Assembly (NCBI GenBank): GCA_020072585.1
Contig: JAIQGL010000039.1
Location: 1 to 51,060, forward strand
Length of the DNA stretch: 51,060 bases
DNA from: Terriglobia bacterium
Lineage (GTDB): Bacteria > Acidobacteriota > Terriglobia > Terriglobales > Acidobacteriaceae
Direction of reading: 5' to 3'
The translations under genes were made by a program, and so were the position numbers. The notes beneath the pieces were generated by a model, which was not told the origin of the DNA, ran no database searches, and saw only the letters and a list, made by a program, of their open reading frames with translations. Positions within the stretch are counted from its first letter, which is position 1. Each line of letters begins with the position of its first letter. This document shows positions 8,890-18,668 of the stretch, piece by piece.

Positions 8890-10227
8890 TTAAACAGCGA
8901 CGGGTTGTTTGAAGCTGTCAAACTGGCCAACCATATATGGATTGACCAGATAACAAGGAAACTGAGTATCAAAGTTGGAGATACATTCCGGCACATCTTT
9001 TTCTGGTTGGCCAGAGGCGGGTTCACCATTGGAAAGCGGCAGCGTATCACCGAACTGGGAAATTAACTGGTCGATCTGTTTCTGGTTGTTGCGAATGGAA
9101 TGGAAGAACTCCAATTCGGCTTTGGTATAAGCATTCATTTCAGCAGTGCGACAGACCAGATCAAAATATTCATAATAATCAGCGCCACGAACCCGGCTAT
9201 ATTCTGAGAGCGCCTCTTCCATTGTCAGTTGGCCTGAGAGAGCGTAATGAATATAACCAGTGATGAGTTCAGCATCACGGAATGAATGAGTGATGCCCAT
9301 GGCAGTCACCTGGTCCTTAAAACTACCAGCATCGCCCACCAGAGCCCAGCCCGGCCCGTGGAGTTCACGATGGAAAGCCGGCATGGTTCCACATGCCTTG
9401 AATGGCTCTTCACGTTTTCCCGCGCGAACCAGTTCTGTAATTTCTGGCGAGCAGAACTCATAAGTCTTGAAGAAGTTTCCTTCTGTGTCTTTGCGGAAAT
9501 CCTCCCACCAGGCAGTTGGACCATAAACAAGAACCATATGGGTATCATGGGAAGTGGGAAAAATTGCAGTGCCTACGCGTCCCCTCTTGTGGATCGCCAA
9601 CTCTTCCCGTTCAATCCCGGAAAAGTAGCCCCAATACGCGAAAGTCGAGAGTGGCCGCAGATCCACGGTCTTCGAACCCACTTGTTTTACAAAGTTGGAG
9701 AACCTTCCATCAGCGCCGATCACCAGTTTAGCCCTGACTGTCTCTGATTTCCGTGATGGTCCTGTGATATGCACGCCGCAAACCACGCCATCCTCTATAA
9801 GAGGATGCGTACACGTAGTGCTCTCACGAACATCAACGCCGGCATCGCGCGCAGCATTGAGCAGGAGCTCATCCAGGAAGAATCGGCGCGGTCCACAATA
9901 GAAATTGGTCACAGCCTCACTATTCCTGTGAAGTTGCTGAAAGCGGTCCTGAACATCGCGCAGTGGAATGGAGCCAACTAGGCTGATTCCTTCAATATTG
10001 ATCTCCATCTTCTGGTAGCACGGTGTCCGGGAGAAAACCTGCTGAGCCAGCCCCCAACGATTCAAATAGGAGACACCCCGGGGCCAGATGAAATGTGTTG
10101 ACAACGTGTCCCGGGGGAATGCCTGACGCTCAACCACCAGAACTTTGTAGCCACGCCTAGCCAGCAGCATCGCTGTGGGTGCCCCGGAGACGCTGCCGCC
10201 GATCACTACAACATCAAAAGATTGCAT
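8890..10227 (-). CDS. FAD-dependent mono-oxygenase/oxidoreductase
   Basis: A flavoprotein of 445 residues in the p-hydroxybenzoate hydroxylase/geranylgeranyl reductase superfamily. The N-terminal FAD-binding Rossmann motif is VVIGGSVSGAPTA (10-16 region), the DG motif is GADGR at 171-175, and the GD motif is ALVGDAGSFKDQ around 296-303. These enzymes hydroxylate, epoxidise or reduce hydrophobic or aromatic substrates. The start at 10227 has GGAGG upstream and puts the Rossmann motif at the N terminus. It follows the AOS on the same strand after about 170 bases and may be co-transcribed with it, the shared terminator being at 8785-8820. A tailoring step on the AOS product is a reasonable inference. 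Confidence 0.85.
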   Translation of the reverse strand: MQSFDVVVIGGSVSGAPTAMLLARRGYKVLVVERQAFPRDTLSTHFIWPRGVSYLNRWGLAQQVFSRTPCYQKMEINIEGISLVGSIPLRDVQDRFQQLHRNSEAVTNFYCGPRRFFLDELLLNAARDAGVDVRESTTCTHPLIEDGVVCGVHITGPSRKSETVRAKLVIGADGRFSNFVKQVGSKTVDLRPLSTFAYWGYFSGIEREELAIHKRGRVGTAIFPTSHDTHMVLVYGPTAWWEDFRKDTEGNFFKTYEFCSPEITELVRAGKREEPFKACGTMPAFHRELHGPGWALVGDAGSFKDQVTAMGITHSFRDAELITGYIHYALSGQLTMEEALSEYSRVRGADYYEYFDLVCRTAEMNAYTKAELEFFHSIRNNQKQIDQLISQFGDTLPLSNGEPASGQPEKDVPECISNFDTQFPCYLVNPYMVGQFDSFKQPVAV

Positions 10228-10397
10228 GATACTTTCCTCCATAACGTAAAACATCTGGAAGCCAACAGGTGACGGAACACCGCCGGTTAACGTTGTTCCG
10301 TCCCCGCTTGGTTGGCGCATTACGCGTACCTACAAACCCTGGCCAGGTTTCCGGTTCAAGACAAGGACAAGCAGGTACGTCGGCGCCAATACACCAA

Positions 10398-11786
10398 TCA
10401 CGCCGTATCTGTTTCTGCCCTCAATTGCCTCAAATCAGCGTGCAAATCATACTTTTGAGCTAGTCCCCTGAGCAGGCCAACAGTCTTGTCAATCTGCTCA
10501 TAGGTGTGCCGGGCATTCACAATGAAACGGATACGCCCTTCATGCTCGCGAACCATGGGGTGTGCCACAGGCACTGAGAACACACCAGCTCTGAACAGTT
10601 CAAAACAGATCTTCAGCAACTTATGCGTCACAGGGACGTAGACCGGAATGATTGGACTCTGGCTGGTTCCCAGATCAAAGCCGGCCTCAACCAGAAGAGT
10701 GCGCATGTAGCGATTCTTTTCATGCAACCCTGAGATGATCTCCGGCTCGCGCTCCATCACATCCATCGCTGCAAGTATTGCCGCCGCATCGGCTGGAGAG
10801 AAACAGGCCTGGAAGGCATATGCGTTCGAACTCCATTGGAAGTAGGAAACATATCTGCGTTCTGTTGCTACGAAGCCTCCAATTGAAGCTGTGGCCTTGG
10901 AGAAAGTAGAGAGGATGAAATCAACTCCTGCAGTGACTCCCTCCTGATAACACAGCCCGCGTCCATTCCGGCCGTACAAACCGAATGAGTGGGCCTCATC
11001 AACCACCAGAAGGAAGTTATAGCGCTCCTTCAGCGCTACCAAGTCCCGCAACGGACAGATGTCGCCACTCATCGAATAAGCCGACTCCACAACTACAAAG
11101 ATCTGGCCGCGGCACTCACGGGATGAAGCCTCAAGTTTTCGCTCGATATCAGCGATTGAATTGTGCTGAAAAGCAATCCATTTCCGCGCCCGCGAGAGGC
11201 GGACGCCATCGCGAATAGACGCATGCGACTCGTCATCAATCAGGACGTGGTCATCGGGCTGGCAGAGTGCCGCTAGAACACCCATGTTGGCTGTGAATCC
11301 GGTGGGAAAGAGCATCACTCCGTCCTTGCCCAGCCATTCACTCAGCTTCGCTTCAATCTGCCTGTGCAGCATATTCATGCCACCTGAAATTGCAGACGTT
11401 CCACAGCCTGTACCGAACTGGTGAACCGCATCTGCCGCTTTTTGAATTACGAAAGGATGGCGGTTCAATCCCAGATAGTGATTGATGGACCAGATCACAC
11501 ACTCCCGTGCTGGATCTTCCAGCGCGCTCGCAGACATTGGTGAACAAGCGTCACTGCCGGAACGCGTAAATGAGTCAAAAGCAAAAATTCCTTCTTCCAT
11601 CTGCCTCTTCCTCAGATCATCCATGGCCTCAGCAATTACACCAACATCATTGACTCCACTCCTGCGCAAGCGCATCAGCAGAGTTCCAGTAGTATTTCCG
11701 TATATGTCATGAACACTCTCGTCCAACGGAACAATGGGATCCGATCCGAATGACTCGCGATTAATGACCACACTTGCTACATGCAT
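10398..11786 (-). CDS. Alpha-oxoamine synthase (KBL/BioF/SPT-like, PLP-dependent)
   Basis: A fold-type I PLP enzyme that condenses an amino acid with an acyl thioester with loss of CO2. The 462 residues include an N-terminal extension of about 90 residues ahead of the AOS core. Family landmarks are NHYLGLNRHP (103-112), ESHAS with ring-stacking H188, VVDEAHSFG (D263, H266) and the Schiff-base Lys K297 in STFSKATASIGG. It could be a serine palmitoyltransferase, a CqsA/LqsA-like signal synthase or a PigH-like enzyme. An acyl carrier protein gene lies immediately upstream and serine-synthesis genes share its promoter element, which favours serine, but the amino acid is not determined. AGGAG 8 bases upstream supports the start at 11786. 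Confidence 0.85.
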   Translation of the reverse strand: MHVASVVINRESFGSDPIVPLDESVHDIYGNTTGTLLMRLRRSGVNDVGVIAEAMDDLRKRQMEEGIFAFDSFTRSGSDACSPMSASALEDPARECVIWSINHYLGLNRHPFVIQKAADAVHQFGTGCGTSAISGGMNMLHRQIEAKLSEWLGKDGVMLFPTGFTANMGVLAALCQPDDHVLIDDESHASIRDGVRLSRARKWIAFQHNSIADIERKLEASSRECRGQIFVVVESAYSMSGDICPLRDLVALKERYNFLLVVDEAHSFGLYGRNGRGLCYQEGVTAGVDFILSTFSKATASIGGFVATERRYVSYFQWSSNAYAFQACFSPADAAAILAAMDVMEREPEIISGLHEKNRYMRTLLVEAGFDLGTSQSPIIPVYVPVTHKLLKICFELFRAGVFSVPVAHPMVREHEGRIRFIVNARHTYEQIDKTVGLLRGLAQKYDLHADLRQLRAETDTA

Positions 11787-11935
11787 ATAAAAAGCTCCTG
11801 AATAGATAAGCGACTGCGAACCAACCCCGGCAATATCCCAAACATGCACCAAGGCTGCTTACCTGGTCTGTAAGAACCGCAACTGAGCGACAAGACTTGC
11901 GTTGATATCACCCACGCCACAGTGTTCCGGCATTA

Positions 11936-11961
11936 GATTTCTGTATGCCCATGAAAGTGAC
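11936..11961 (-). promoter_or_regulatory. ECF-type promoter candidate, alpha-oxoamine synthase
   Basis: The coding strand reads GTCACTTTCA followed by AAATCTAATG, with 16 bases between GTCAC and AAATC. It lies about 150-165 bases upstream of the AOS start. It is one base longer in spacing than the other four copies. Confidence 0.5.
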
Positions 11962-12087
11962 AAGCAAAATGTTGGAAATGATTTTGAAATGCTTCCAAAT
12001 TCAGATAGAGATGAGTGAGGGGAACACAGAAATGAAGAGAGGAATCTTTGCAGAGGTGATATAAAGTGAGGATCACTGGCCAGCAAC

Positions 12088-12381
12088 TCAGTCAGATCCC
12101 TCCGGCATAAAAACCTCTACCACTCCTGAACGGCTAGCATTCAACAGGCCCTCCAATGATGCAATGCTGTCGTCAAGAGTAAACGCTAAAGAAAAGGACC
12201 TGCGGCCAACGCACACGTTAAAGCGATTCTCCACTGTGCTGATCAGTTCAAGCAGCCTCATACAATCCAGGCCAAGACTAAAGAGCGTGGTGTTCCCTGG
12301 CAGACGATGAGCATCCAGTCGCAATTGATCTCCAATAATGGAGAGAAACTCTTGAGCAATAGCCGCCTTGGAATATTCCAT
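12088..12381 (-). CDS. Acyl carrier protein-like, Ser-to-Cys at the attachment site
   Basis: A 97-residue carrier-protein fold. Helix I is at the N terminus, and the loop before helix II reads LFSLGLDCMRLLELI, which aligns with the classical LGLDSL motif. The residue normally carrying phosphopantetheine is Cys (C40, codon TGT) instead of Ser. Either the protein is not modified in the usual way or it is a non-acylated partner or decoy. The start at 12381 has AAGGAG 6 bases upstream; the longer GTG frame from 12495 adds a segment that does not fit the family. The AOS lies downstream on the same strand, so a joint role is likely. The shared promoter-like element is at 12489-12513. Confidence 0.75.
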   Translation of the reverse strand: MEYSKAAIAQEFLSIIGDQLRLDAHRLPGNTTLFSLGLDCMRLLELISTVENRFNVCVGRRSFSLAFTLDDSIASLEGLLNASRSGVVEVFMPEGSD

Positions 12382-12488
12382 AACTCCTTGTCCCTTTTCC
12401 TCATTTGGAAGACCATATGACATAGCAGCCGCAACCAAGATGCAGAGCATGCTGGCTGGCATATGGGACCAATCAAGTCCTGCTATTT

Positions 12489-12513
12489 GATTCACCCATT
12501 CAATAAAAGTGAC
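12489..12513 (-). promoter_or_regulatory. ECF-type promoter candidate, ACP-like gene
   Basis: The coding strand reads GTCACTTTTATTG and then GAATCAAATA, with 15 bases between GTCAC and GAATC, about 108-130 bases upstream of the chosen start. A short inverted repeat (AATAAAAG with CTTTTATT) overlaps its upstream side. Confidence 0.6.
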
Positions 12514-13107
12514 CGCTTTACTTTTATTGGGAACACAAGGCGCGGGCTCAAGCTGTCGTCATTGGCCAGTTCTGGAAAGGAGAATACTCACGAACTCAGC
12601 GGGCCACGATCTTCATCTGCTTCGTGGTCATGATTACTATTCGCGGCCTGCAACAATTTTTTTTTATGCGCTCCTTTGTTTCCAGAGGCAGGCGGACGGA
12701 CATATCAGCATCAGGACCTTCTATCTCATCCTGATGTGACCGCAGAATTTTCAGTATCGCTCCAAGCCGTTTCCTGGAATGAACACAATGTGAACACAAA
12801 AATATATGGAACTTTAGAGCAATCCGATTGTGGAGAGAGAGTCTTTCATCTAACGACAGAGCAATATAAGAAACGACCTTTTGACAAGAATCTAGCCGGC
12901 GCGACAGCCAGCAAACAAGCGTGTACTTACTCACAGTATTCATCTCCCGAAGCTTTCCAATGCAACGCTGCGAGCTAGTCAGACGGCTGCAAGAATGATT
13001 ACGAGTCTCGCTCTGTTAGCAGTGAAATTTGTCTGCGCTGCCGCCGTAACTACTCAGACGAGTGGCCCGCTGTAAAGTGCGAAGAACTCACGCGGCTGCC
13101 ACACCGG
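12514..13107. other. Non-coding stretch upstream of the ACP gene
   Basis: About 600 bases with no convincing gene. Open frames on both strands (for example 12596-12943 minus) lack ribosome binding sites and have unconvincing compositions. No terminator or repeat was recognised apart from the inverted repeat beside the ACP promoter candidate. Confidence 0.5.
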
Positions 13108-13326
13108 CTATTTATATTTCTTTTTGACAAGAGTCTCGAGGCCAGCAACACCACCGTTGCGAAAATGGACGATCATCGATCCAGCGTTCTTGCGCGTAAC
13201 CATGAAATCGCTTAATGCAAGAAACAACTCTGAGGGCACTTCAATTTCTACCCCCTCCGGCGACATGACCCGACATCTTCCAATATTCACAAGCAGGCGC
13301 TCCCTAATTTGCGGCAAAGAAGCCAT
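13108..13326 (-). CDS. Small conserved-looking hypothetical protein
   Basis: A 72-residue soluble, basic protein starting MASLPQIRERLLVNIG and ending in a Lys-rich tail (TLVKKKYK). The start at 13326 has GGAG 7 bases upstream, and the family-like body IEVPSELFLALSDFM follows. I do not recognise a domain. It follows the ECF sigma gene on the same strand after 180 bases, where an anti-sigma factor often lies, but it has no zinc-finger Cys/His pattern and no membrane segment, so it is not a classical anti-sigma. Confidence 0.5.
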   Translation of the reverse strand: MASLPQIRERLLVNIGRCRVMSPEGVEIEVPSELFLALSDFMVTRKNAGSMIVHFRNGGVAGLETLVKKKYK

Positions 13327-13506
13327 AATGAGACTCCAGATGTTGATGCGGTGAACCACCGACAGGCAGGTTAGATTACACTGCATTCGAAAAGTTACAT
13401 GCTGCCAAACGAACGAAAGAAGAATGAACAGCGAACCCGTTACCCGCAGCCGTATCAGCCAAAGTTAGAACCAAATACGCAGCAGAGAGTTCCCGCAAAA
13501 AACGTG

Positions 13507-14112
13507 TTATTCCTTAGTTCGGTTAAGCCACTTTAATTCTATGCAGCGACGAAGACATTGCCTTGCGCGATGAAGCATGACCCAGAGATTACTTTCCGAA
13601 ATATTCAACTCGGCGCAAATTTCCTTCGTGTTTCGTTGTTCGAGTTCTCGAAGCTCGAATACGGTCGCCAGGCGCGGCGACAAACGTGAAAGGCATCCAT
13701 TCAAAATCCCTTGAAATGCGTTTTGCTCAGCGCTTCTTCCCGGATCGAACTGCCAATTTGTAGGTTCAAAGCCCGTCTGCCAAAAGCCGGCCCATCTTCC
13801 TGTTTTTACAAAACCATCCTGTGCATCTGAATCTTCATTTGCGTCAAACTGGGTATGCCGACGTGTTTTACGGTAGTAATCAACAGCTTTGTGCTTAAGA
13901 ATTCCAACCAGCCATGTTTTTTCAGAGGATTGTCCAATAAAACTGCTACGGGACTGTAATGCAGCTAAAAAAGTTTCCTGGACTAGGTCTTCGGCTATCT
14001 GTTTATCCCGGACAAAGGACAATGCGTAACGCAATAGATAGTCACCATATTCATCTACCCATGTGGCAGGATCGACTAAATGTTTAACAGGCTGACGAGT
14101 GTTTCCTTCCAT
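13507..14112 (-). CDS. ECF RNA polymerase sigma factor (TIGR02943-like)
   Basis: A 201-residue group 4 sigma factor. Region 2 runs from about 17 to 85, with the typical AEDLVQETFLAAL core and SEKTWLVGILKHKAVDYYRK. A linker of about 50 residues follows, then region 4 from about 130 to 195 with TKEICAELNISESNLWVMLHRAR as the helix-turn-helix. The phrase YGDYLLRYALSFVRDKQ is typical of the TIGR02943-type subgroup, usually paired with a small anti-sigma; none is obvious here. GAGGGTGAG just before the ATG supports the start. It is the nearest candidate to read the two-box promoters found upstream of the AOS, ACP, serA operon and serB. Confidence 0.9.
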   Translation of the reverse strand: MEGNTRQPVKHLVDPATWVDEYGDYLLRYALSFVRDKQIAEDLVQETFLAALQSRSSFIGQSSEKTWLVGILKHKAVDYYRKTRRHTQFDANEDSDAQDGFVKTGRWAGFWQTGFEPTNWQFDPGRSAEQNAFQGILNGCLSRLSPRLATVFELRELEQRNTKEICAELNISESNLWVMLHRARQCLRRCIELKWLNRTKE

Positions 14113-14409
14113 TTCTCACCCTCATCTTTCTACATATCGAAACTCGCACCAGAACGCAATGCGCCATTTCATCATTTTTGTGCGATCTTAGCAGAAATTG
14201 TTTCAAAAAATTATCCCCCTGATTCCGCATCGTAATAACACTGACGATCAGAAGTAAAGTAGATTGGGTAATATTTAACAAAGTTGTCCTCGAAAATCAT
14301 TTTCCATATCGGGAAGGCGGTACACGCAGGTGCAAAGAAGTTGTGAGGTGCGTTCCTCGATAAAAGTGACAACTGGAAACAAAAATATTTTGCAGTCAAA
14401 ACATTACGC
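14113..14409. other. Intergenic region with partial promoter box
   Basis: Contains GTCACTTTTAT on the minus strand (14360-14370), pointing at the sigma gene 250 bases away. The second box is poor (CACCT at the expected spacing), so this is only a weak copy of the element and possible autoregulation is unproven. Confidence 0.3.
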
Positions 14410-15258
14410 ATGGAGCAAGGTCCATGTAAGGAAACCACCACCAGTGCGACCAACCACTACAAAGGTGTGTCGCTCCCCGGAGTAACTACATTGAAAACTG
14501 AACATGGTGGCGCTAGGAAAGTTAACCAAGTGGTTCACAGTATCACAGATCTGATGCAGGACAGGGACAGCCGCATCCGGTTGATTATTTTCGCAATTGG
14601 TTTTTCACCGATTGCCAGCCTTTCTCTTTCAACCTTCAACCTGATTCCTCTTTATATCAGCGGGCCTGCAATTGTTCTTCCGTGTCTTGTGGGTGCGCTT
14701 ATTTTAGGATCCGTTGTTCCTCGTTATGCGCAGACCCTTGTGCGTGGCTTTACTATTGGGCTGATAGCGGTGTTTCTCTACGATCTGACCAGCCGTTTCC
14801 CCTTCATTCTTACTGGTCTCTGGCCGGACTTCATCCCCAAAGTCGGGTCTTATCTTCTTCGCCAGCAGCATGTTCACTGGCTTGTGGGCTATCTGTGGAG
14901 ATATATAGGAAACGGTGGCGGCATGGGCATTGCATTTTATGCGGTCTATCCATTGATCAAAAAACATGCGAAACCACTCAAGGCCGGAGTGCTGTATGGC
15001 TTGATAATTTTCTGCTGTCTCCTGGCTACTGTTTACCTGTCCCCATCCGGAAGGACTTATCTCTTCAACCCAACGGCCTTGACTGCTTGTCTTGGACTGT
15101 TGGGCCACATCGTGTATGGCTTCATCTTGGGATGCGGAGCTAAGCATTTTCCTGATGCTGCAATGGTCTCTGCTGCTTCTTCCGAGACGGTTGTATTTTC
15201 TGTTGCTTCTCCCGAGGCTGTTGTATTTTCTGAACAACTTCGCCGGCGGATCTCGTAA
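14410..15258 (+). CDS. Polytopic membrane protein of unknown function
   Basis: A 282-residue protein with about six hydrophobic segments, at roughly 57-77, 82-104, 110-130, 163-183, 195-215 and 224-244. No family is recognised. The soluble N terminus of about 50 residues and the lack of a ribosome binding site at the first ATG make the start uncertain; M49 is an alternative. The C terminus carries two copies of a 10-residue unit (ETVVFS / EAVVFS), encoded by a 30-base tandem repeat at 15172-15231, outside the membrane region. It is divergent from the sigma factor gene. Confidence 0.5.
   Translation: MEQGPCKETTTSATNHYKGVSLPGVTTLKTEHGGARKVNQVVHSITDLMQDRDSRIRLIIFAIGFSPIASLSLSTFNLIPLYISGPAIVLPCLVGALILGSVVPRYAQTLVRGFTIGLIAVFLYDLTSRFPFILTGLWPDFIPKVGSYLLRQQHVHWLVGYLWRYIGNGGGMGIAFYAVYPLIKKHAKPLKAGVLYGLIIFCCLLATVYLSPSGRTYLFNPTALTACLGLLGHIVYGFILGCGAKHFPDAAMVSAASSETVVFSVASPEAVVFSEQLRRRIS
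15172..15231 (+). repeat. 30-base tandem repeat, two copies
   Basis: Two near-identical 30-base units near the 3' end of the membrane protein gene, encoding AASSETVVFS and VASPEAVVFS. They differ at a few positions and keep the reading frame. Confidence 0.8.
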
Positions 15259-15919
15259 GAAGCCTCGCACGGTCGCAAGAAAGCCGTGTGGACAGGAGAA
15301 AGACCTCGCTCTTTGTGCCTCGCCACTTCGAGATTGATCTGTATCAATCCATGGAATATTATCCTTCAGCAATTCTGTTTTCTTGGTTTAATTGTCCCGA
15401 TAATCGTCGGTGGCTGCTGTCATTTCTATCGCCTCTACCGCGTTGCTATATTTATTGACCCGGTATCCCCTGAAATCAATCAAGGGTACTGCTGAACAAC
15501 CAAGGTCCTGTTATAGCATTCCCGCACGAAACGCAATGGGTTCATTGCTTTCTGTGTGCTACCGGGATCATTGGCTGGATGATCGGGGCAAAAAACAAAA
15601 GACGGAACCAATCACAGCGAACGATTTATTGGAAACTCTCTCACGACCAAGTTCTAAACGAGGAGCTCTTCTTGAAAGCACGCAGTCATACTTTGCTTGT
15701 TCTCTCTCTGCTCTTGAGCTGGTAAGTTCCTAAAAGGGTAAAGATATTTCGCGGCAGGCCACGCAATTCGTGCTGGCCCTTTCTGGCTTTGACGGATTAA
15801 AGAAGCGTTCCAGGAAATTGCAATGTCAACGCTCTAAAATGCGACGGGACCATCATTTCTGATGGCCCCGGTGTCACCGCATGTTCAATACAGCTGTTAG
15901 TTGTTGTCCTTGTCATTTG
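15259..15919. other. Non-coding stretch
   Basis: About 660 bases. One open frame (15410-15733, plus) was examined and rejected for lack of a start signal and protein-like pattern. No RNA gene, terminator or repeat was recognised. Confidence 0.5.
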
Positions 15920-18166
15920 TTAAAGTTGTTTGAGGAATTCAATCAGCGCTTGTTGATCCTCAGGGCTGAGGGCGTGGAACCTCCGTATGACCTCTCGTGC
16001 TTCGCCGCGGTTTGTCTTGGATACGGCAGAATCATATCGTGGACAAATTACATCCTTTGGCGAAGCGCCGTATGCAACATTGCTTGTCTCACTGGCTGGC
16101 GGCACGGGGCAGCCAGCGCCAGCAATCCGCGGTGTGTGTTCATCATCCGGAGCCGGTAGATCATGCAGTTCGATCGCGGCCCTGATAGCATCATCAATCG
16201 TACGCACCACCAATGGAGCATTGGTCTGCCAGCTATTGGTTGTTACCGTGCCTGCAGGCGTGCTATCTACAGTGAGACGGCTCAGATAAACGCGGGCATC
16301 ATGCAGAAATGGAGGGCCAACTCTGCCCAGCCCCATGAGTGGAGCAGTGCGGAAGTCCCTGCCATTGGCAGTACCCTGCTGATTGCTGAACACATCGTCA
16401 GCCATATTGCGAGACAGATCAAATGTTCTGAAAAGATGGTTCCGATCACCATGCTTATCGTCCTCTGAGGCTGAGTTGTTATGGTCATCCTGGCGATCCC
16501 GTGCCTCTGACCAGCGAGCAATCACCAGCGGATCACGCGGTCTCTCAGAGAACCTCTCCGCATCGATATCTGGCATCGCGTGCATGAGCAGGTCTGAGAA
16601 AATGGGCGCCCAGACATTGCTCATCTGTTCCGCGCCCACATCAGCCGGAGAAGCGCCTGTTCTCTGAATTGGTGTATGGCAGCCAGCACAGTTCAGCTTG
16701 CGGTCATTCTGATTGATGGCATGTTGCTCAAGGCCATCATCACCCGATTGCGGCATACGTCCCGGAATCATGCGATTGGCAAATGCCACTAGGTCAATGC
16801 CGAAAAGCTCGGCCCCACGCTGAACCTTGCTTTCCAGATTTCCCTTAGCCTGGTGATGGTCTGGACGAGCAGACCGAAGAACGTGCAACAAGGCATCACC
16901 AAATTCTGGTGGGGCCGTATTGCGAAGGAAATTTCGTTCGCTGAATGGCGTTGAAAGATGCACTTCGGGATCACCAGTAGGATCAGCGCATCCCGGGCGA
17001 CTGTTATCAATGCTGGGCAGGTTGATTTCAGCATTGTTGAGCAAGCTGGTGAACCCCAACTCTCCCTGCAAGCCGCCGGCGACAAATTGCAGGATCTCGA
17101 CGCCATTGGCACGCAATCCAAATCGGCCGATTCCTCCAACGAAACCGCCTTTCGCCGGAACCTCATTGTGACGGCCAGCAATGCAATCACCAGTGCAGCC
17201 CATGGCTGGACCAAAATTACCCAGTGAAGACCTGTGCCTTTTTATGTCTGTGGGATCTTCATTCGCAATGATGTCATCGTTGGGAACCGCCTCCATTAGA
17301 CCGCGCCCGATATACGGTGGACCAGCGCGCTCACCCACAGTACGCCGGAAGCCGCTGGGGAAGATATTGTTAGCATCCGGCACGCCCACCAGGTTTGCAT
17401 CGATCTCAATGGGAGGAATTATATCTGCGAGACATTCTGGAACTGATGGACGCATATGCTGTACAAGTCCGCCGAACGACTGTGACACATGCGTTACCGG
17501 GTTCACAAAAGATCCATCCAGCGGATCAAGCACATTCAGGGAAGCTGAAAAATCTCCCATCAATGTGAATGCCGCAGTCTTGCCAGTGTCATTGATCGCG
17601 TCAAGATGATCGGGAGCGCGACCGCCTCCAGTGGCAGGATCAAGGGCTGTAAACTTGAAATTGGTTGGGGTTGATCGTGCCGCGCGGGAAACATCAGACA
17701 AACAAGAGGACCCAGCCGGACAAGGCTCAGAACCAAGGATACCAGCACCAGGGATAGCTTCGGCTGCATTCTCATGGCAGCCCATGCAGAATGGCTGGTT
17801 TGCTACTGGCCCTGCACCTTCCGCAGCAGTGTGCGGTGTGGTAAAGAACGTCATACCTTCCAGCAGCACTTGCCGCTCCTGCAGACTCAGCCCCGGATAA
17901 ACAAGAGCATCAAGGTCTTTGAAAGTCAGTGGAAATGGCCCAACGACCCCGAATTTTGCCCGTGAAACACGTTGTACGGGCCGCATTGGTGTTCCTGCGG
18001 CAGGAACCGGCACCACAAAACCACTCGCCACTTCCTGTGCCCGTTTTTGCTGCAGTTGCTGGTCTGTAGGATTGTTTGATCCTTGTTGTGCAAGAAGAGC
18101 GCCCGCCAGCGTGAAAAGAGCCACGATCACAATGCGCCCACGCAATTTCATCCTTCTCTTCTGCAT
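15920..18166 (-). CDS. Exported di-haem oxidoreductase / cytochrome c peroxidase-like protein (DUF1111-like)
   Basis: A periplasmic multi-haem protein of about 748 residues. A signal peptide is visible (RGRIVIVALFTLAGALLAQQ). Two c-type haem motifs are seen: CMGCH about 127 residues in and CAGCH about 493 residues in (NCAGCHTPIQ). The spacing and the C-terminal section with ALIEFLKQL fit di-haem oxidoreductases of the MauG/CcpA superfamily, which reduce peroxide or oxidise protein partners. The closing segment SPEDQQALIEFL is typical of DUF1111-type members. The start at 18166 (MQKRR) is preferred because it gives a normal-length signal peptide. It is divergent from the second sigma factor gene, with no other redox gene beside it. 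Confidence 0.8.
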   Translation of the reverse strand: MQKRRMKLRGRIVIVALFTLAGALLAQQGSNNPTDQQLQQKRAQEVASGFVVPVPAAGTPMRPVQRVSRAKFGVVGPFPLTFKDLDALVYPGLSLQERQVLLEGMTFFTTPHTAAEGAGPVANQPFCMGCHENAAEAIPGAGILGSEPCPAGSSCLSDVSRAARSTPTNFKFTALDPATGGGRAPDHLDAINDTGKTAAFTLMGDFSASLNVLDPLDGSFVNPVTHVSQSFGGLVQHMRPSVPECLADIIPPIEIDANLVGVPDANNIFPSGFRRTVGERAGPPYIGRGLMEAVPNDDIIANEDPTDIKRHRSSLGNFGPAMGCTGDCIAGRHNEVPAKGGFVGGIGRFGLRANGVEILQFVAGGLQGELGFTSLLNNAEINLPSIDNSRPGCADPTGDPEVHLSTPFSERNFLRNTAPPEFGDALLHVLRSARPDHHQAKGNLESKVQRGAELFGIDLVAFANRMIPGRMPQSGDDGLEQHAINQNDRKLNCAGCHTPIQRTGASPADVGAEQMSNVWAPIFSDLLMHAMPDIDAERFSERPRDPLVIARWSEARDRQDDHNNSASEDDKHGDRNHLFRTFDLSRNMADDVFSNQQGTANGRDFRTAPLMGLGRVGPPFLHDARVYLSRLTVDSTPAGTVTTNSWQTNAPLVVRTIDDAIRAAIELHDLPAPDDEHTPRIAGAGCPVPPASETSNVAYGASPKDVICPRYDSAVSKTNRGEAREVIRRFHALSPEDQQALIEFLKQL

Positions 18167-18668
18167 ATGTCGCCTGAAACCCGAATGTTTAGTCACACTG
18201 TCTCTCCAAGTCAGATTTTTAAAGTGCCACGCCTTGAAGGGCTGTGCACTTCTGAGGCTTTGTCCGTTGTACTTACACTTTCCTTACAGCTGTCAGCATG
18301 TTTGTTATTGGGCGACAAAGTTTCATTTGGTTCAGAAATTACGCAGACCACACATCCATAGTGCTCAGGTCAAAACAAAAATTAAAAGCTTTATGAAATC
18401 TCTGGGTCTTTTGTTCGACCAATGGCTGTACCCCAATTCGATACGGTGCTCCACGCAACCTGGCAGGGGCCTATCCAGCATCTGTGGAAATTGCCCGTTA
18501 CTTTTCTTCAGTAAGGGCAATCCTATTCCCCGGCCAGATTTCCGCAGGTCCATATCGATGGGGAGGAGTGGTATGGGACCGGCAAAGTGGAATTTCACTT
18601 CGCTCGGGCATGATCGATCGGTTGTGGCTGATAAATCTGAATTGATCACACTATGGGCGGTTGTACTT
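18167..18668. other. Divergent intergenic region
   Basis: About 500 bases between the di-haem protein and the second sigma factor. A long plus-strand frame crosses it, but its N-terminal 250 residues overlap the opposite gene and do not look like protein. No clear promoter box was recognised. Confidence 0.4.

Noticed and set aside
12596-12943. 115-residue minus-strand frame upstream of the ACP gene
   Set aside because: No start signal and not protein-like in composition.
14360-14370. Sixth copy of the ECF promoter element, upstream of the sigma gene
   Set aside because: The first box matches but the second box does not, and the distance to the gene is about 250 bases.
15410-15733. 107-residue plus-strand frame
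   Set aside because: No ribosome binding site; hydrophobic start followed by random-looking residues.
17919-18668. Long 5' extension of the sigma factor frame
   Set aside because: Antisense to the di-haem gene; the family begins at 18669.
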